From Thereva unica (taxonomy: Eukaryota > Arthropoda > Insecta > Diptera > Therevidae): a stretch of 64,000 bases of DNA. Every line of letters starts with the position of its first letter. The stretch's first letter is position 1. The position numbers were made by a program, and so were the translations under genes. Under the pieces are notes generated by a model. It was given only the letters and a program-made list of their open reading frames with translations. It made no database searches and was not told where the DNA came from. The stretch spans positions 89,537,975 through 89,601,974 of the forward strand of contig OX465285.1 of assembly GCA_949987705.1 (NCBI GenBank), written 5' to 3'. Of this stretch, positions 62,531-64,000 are shown piece after piece.

Positions 62531-63764
62531 TAGCCCAGAATAGGGCTATAAAATGGTCGGCGGCAGATAGCGCATTGCGAGGCGAAGTGTTGAAACCAAA
62601 TTTTGTCATAGATTACTAAGAAAAATTCGCTTCGATTTGAGAATTTTAAATTGGTTACCAAAGTATATATGTAGCTCTGTTCGGCTATTGGTTCAGTTCA
62701 GAAAAATCACAACGGTAGTGATTCACGGCTTAATAAAATTACTTGATTCCTATGCAAACATCACTTTGATTCCTCCCTTGGCATTACGTCGCCGTGTATT
62801 ACCACCATTGTAAGTTTTTCACAAGCAGTCGCCGAACAGACCTGATGTTATCAATATAACAAATAACGTTCAAATTTCTTGATAGATGTCAAAATTACTA
62901 AGTATACCAATGTGACAAAATAAAAAAAATGTTTCCCCATCTGAAAATATCCACCAAATTCCAAAATTGCACGAACTTTTTGATCAAACTCCATCGACTG
63001 TAAAAGGATTCTTAACACCCAACATGGCCGCTTCCTAGATTACACAGAAAATACTACCCACAATACTTATTAAACATTCATTGTTTTTTTAACAACTACA
63101 TACATAAATAAACACAGCCAAAATATCTAAAGAAATGTCCTAAAATTACACAAAAATTGTTATATTTTTTTCCAAAATAGGCCTAGTGCGTTTTGGGCTA
63201 ATCCTTTTGCGCATGTTCTAGAATATATGTGCCACACTAAACTAAACAATCCGCGGTAGTAACAAATCATTTTTTTTTCTCCAAAAAATTCAATGAAAAT
63301 TTTCATGATTTTAGTACAATCTAAATTTTCGAAAATTAGAAATTTTGCCAATTTACAAAAATCTGCATTTGTATGCGAATTTTTGAAATAATAAAAATTG
63401 TGAGAGAAGTTTTGTATGAATATGTACTAATACTAAGATGATTTAGCTTTTGAAAAAAATTTTGAAGCACGAAGAAAAGGATCAAAGACACTGTCAAACT
63501 ATTTTATGAGAATGAGGATGATGCGCTTGCGTTTTGAAATTTATTGACTAGACAAAAAAAAGTTCGCTCTGAAGAGTCGTCTAAAAAGGCGTTTTACAAA
63601 GTTAGCTGCAGATATTATTAGTCACTAAAACAACGGTGTTATAAAATATTGTTCTTTCTTTGTATATGTATAATAATATATATATGTATATAAAAAAATT
63701 TATAGAAATAACAAAACACAATCAATCAATCAAATAGTATACAAATGATATTGGCGCTCTATCG
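62531..63764. other. No gene seen
   Basis: AT-rich sequence between the R1 remnant and the terminal exon at the right edge. On the minus strand it is the region just downstream of that exon. Confidence 0.55.
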
Positions 63765-64000
63765 CTAGTAAATCTCAGTTGATTTGCTACCACTATTAAC
63801 TAGCAGTCTAGCCTGTTTCTCTAGCAATTCTCTTTGATCCTTTGGTATCCATTTTGAGCATCTCGATTCTGGGATACCCAGCTCATTGCCGCGTGTTAGT
63901 AAGTCACTATTTGTTTCATTTAGGCCAACTCCACTATCACCATCGCCACCAGTATTCAAACTATTCCCATTTCCACTGGATTTGGATTTTGTTGGAATCG
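63765..64000 (-). CDS. Terminal coding exon, open to the window edge; gene not identified
   Basis: A minus-strand frame is open from the right edge to a TAG at 63765, at least 78 codons. The peptide is rich in S, G and N at first (KSSGNGNSLNTGGDGDSG), then charged (PKDQRELLEKQARLLVNS), and ends KSTEIY. Its base composition is richer in G+C than the AT-rich sequence after the stop, and a CTATAAA signal variant lies about 60 bp downstream. It shares strand with the Fas3 exons 7.7 kb away. If the Fas3 ectodomain lies beyond 64000, this exon sits inside that locus and would be an alternative cytoplasmic end; otherwise it is the 3' end of an upstream neighbour. I do not recognise the protein. The 5' boundary is not visible, and a chance open frame is possible. 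Confidence 0.55.
   Translation of the reverse strand, partial: IPTKSKSSGNGNSLNTGGDGDSGVGLNETNSDLLTRGNELGIPESRCSKWIPKDQRELLEKQARLLVNSGSKSTEIY

Overview
The window looks like insect nuclear DNA, most likely from a fly or close relative with a large, repeat-rich genome. It is AT-rich, has long stretches without genes, short GT-AG introns, and many decayed non-LTR retrotransposons, mariner remnants and short inverted-repeat elements. There are no operons, bacterial-style gene packing, rRNA genes or tRNA genes that I could find. The species call is inference.

The only host gene I recognise is the 3' end of Fasciclin 3 (Fas3), a homophilic immunoglobulin-family adhesion receptor, on the minus strand at 56057..55544. 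Two coding exons are separated by a 165-bp intron. They match the remembered cytoplasmic tail of Drosophila Fas3 at SDTESA(D/E)IK and DGNDNEPK, then end in an alternative terminus carrying two tyrosine motifs (LVYAEL and TEYAEI). These have the spacing and form of ITIM/ITSM signalling tails. The ectodomain and membrane exons must lie beyond 64000. A second minus-strand reading frame, open at the right edge and ending at 63765, looks like a terminal coding exon. It could be another 3' exon of Fas3 or the end of a neighbouring gene.

Nearly everything else is mobile or repetitive. Regions left to right: 1-8.7 kb, mostly nondescript, with monomers of a CCGCTGCCACC-core repeat; 8.77-9.44 kb, an element with about 110-bp inverted ends around a GACCA minisatellite; 12.3 kb, an inverted-repeat element with a relative at 23.9 kb; 14.75-16.95 kb, a decayed RTE-like LINE; 18.7, 26.0 and 43.8 kb, three copies of one dispersed repeat; 27.1-30.1 kb, a tandem array, an RNase H fragment and a 5'-truncated Jockey/CR1-type LINE with an intact reverse transcriptase frame; 33.1-35.0 kb, a hAT-like end and a candidate TTAA-flanked element; 36.9-37.8 kb, a 123-bp tandem array that is open on both strands; 39.7-40.7 kb, a broken mariner transposase abutting a LINE RNase H tail; 40.8 and 54.4 kb, two opposite copies of a ~370-bp repeat; 56.2 and 57.0 kb, two MITEs in the Fas3 intron; 57.6-62.5 kb, fragments of Jockey-like and R1-like LINEs.

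The most promising biology is the paired ITIM/ITSM-like tail on an insect adhesion receptor. The rest is mainly of interest as repeat families that may be uncatalogued. I found no sign of a new multi-gene system.
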